Assembly (NCBI RefSeq): GCF_000195915.1
Contig: NC_002578.1
Span: 744,001 to 808,000, forward strand
Reading direction: 5' to 3'
Source: Thermoplasma acidophilum DSM 1728
GTDB taxonomy: Archaea > Thermoplasmatota > Thermoplasmata > Thermoplasmatales > Thermoplasmataceae
Length of the DNA stretch: 64,000 nucleotides
Under the pieces are notes generated by a model that was given only the letters and a program-made list of their open reading frames with translations, was not told the origin of the DNA and did no database searches. This document shows, in pieces, positions 63,843-64,000 of this stretch. The stretch's first letter is position 1. Every line of letters begins with the position of its first letter. The translations under genes and the position numbers were made by a program.

Positions 63843-64000
63843 GCATACACAAAATTTAGGACGCTACGTATGGCCATTCGCCTCACAAGAAAAGTACGAG
63901 ACATTTTTATATTAATGTTATGAGATTAAAATCTGGGTGCTATAAAAAGACTAAAAATTAAATAACGTCTATGAGATGTATGACATATATGAAATACACG

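Noticed and set aside
1-64000. CRISPR arrays, tRNA and rRNA genes
   Set aside because: I saw no regularly spaced repeats, no cloverleaf-like sequence with a T-loop and no rRNA core sequence. A covariance-model search would be needed to exclude a tRNA fully.

Overview
The window reads as the chromosome of a Thermoplasma, almost certainly Thermoplasma acidophilum. The mannose dehydrogenase at 53693-54460 is one I recognise as AldT (Ta0754). The genes between it and the L-rhamnose dehydrogenase (Ta0747 as I recall) and the UPF0173 hydrolase (Ta0764) occur in the number those locus tags predict. Many starts are preceded by a TATA-like box about 24-29 bases upstream and by no Shine-Dalgarno sequence, as expected for the leaderless transcripts common in this lineage. 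Locus tags are from memory and were not checked.

Region 1 (1 to about 20.8 kb) is an AT-rich, decaying surface-glycan island. Intact genes (a Wzx-type flippase, a GT4, a DUF2079 membrane protein, a GT2, a TylF-like methyltransferase) sit among broken ones (a second DUF2079 gene, a DPM-like GT2, a GT4, a second GT2, an FkbM methyltransferase, a large membrane protein). It also holds three relics of one IS256/Mutator-family transposase and one IS110 relic. A fourth IS256 relic lies at 63.5 kb.

Region 2 (20.8 to 44 kb) is mixed housekeeping and accessory DNA. It has a Panacea-like protein, two membrane-anchored ectodomain proteins, a cyclase/kynurenine-formamidase family enzyme and a DUF4143 ATPase behind a strong inverted repeat. 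It also has a ferredoxin, a rhomboid-like protein, a small HExxH protein and an isochorismatase. A six-gene minus-strand block (YtrA-type GntR, DUF1648/DUF5808 protein, ABC permease, ABC ATPase, membrane protein, winged-helix protein) has a perfect 19-bp palindrome in its promoter. A nuclease-like/DUF2075 helicase, a methyltransferase and an AIM24-like protein follow. The region ends with a 1350-residue exported protein that joins a thermopsin-like (A5) domain, a beta-helix and a sedolisin (S53) protease, then a PLD-family protein.

Region 3 (44 to 56 kb) is a sugar-acid catabolic cluster. It encodes rhamnose mutarotase, a KDG/KDR-type aldolase, an MFS transporter, L-rhamnose dehydrogenase, a bacterioopsin-activator-like regulator, a zinc dehydrogenase, an FAH-family hydrolase, an MBL-fold putative lactonase, a rhamnonate dehydratase, a mannonate dehydratase, AldT and another enolase-superfamily dehydratase. 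Together they can take L-rhamnose through lactone, rhamnonate and 2-keto-3-deoxyrhamnonate, then either by aldol cleavage or by oxidation and diketo-acid hydrolysis; D-mannose goes to KDG. The zinc dehydrogenase is split by a -1 frame break exactly at a canonical A_AAT_TTA slippery heptamer followed by TGA. I regard this candidate programmed frameshift as the most striking observation in the window.

Region 4 (56 to 64 kb) holds family X DNA polymerase with a degenerate PHP domain, a DUF5752 protein with an AT-hook-like tail, a DPM-like glycosyltransferase, a tight operon (isochorismatase-fold pseudoenzyme, 2PGK-like kinase, PIN nuclease), UPF0173 hydrolase, an aspartate-type aminotransferase and the fourth IS256 relic. 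I saw no rRNA, tRNA or CRISPR array.
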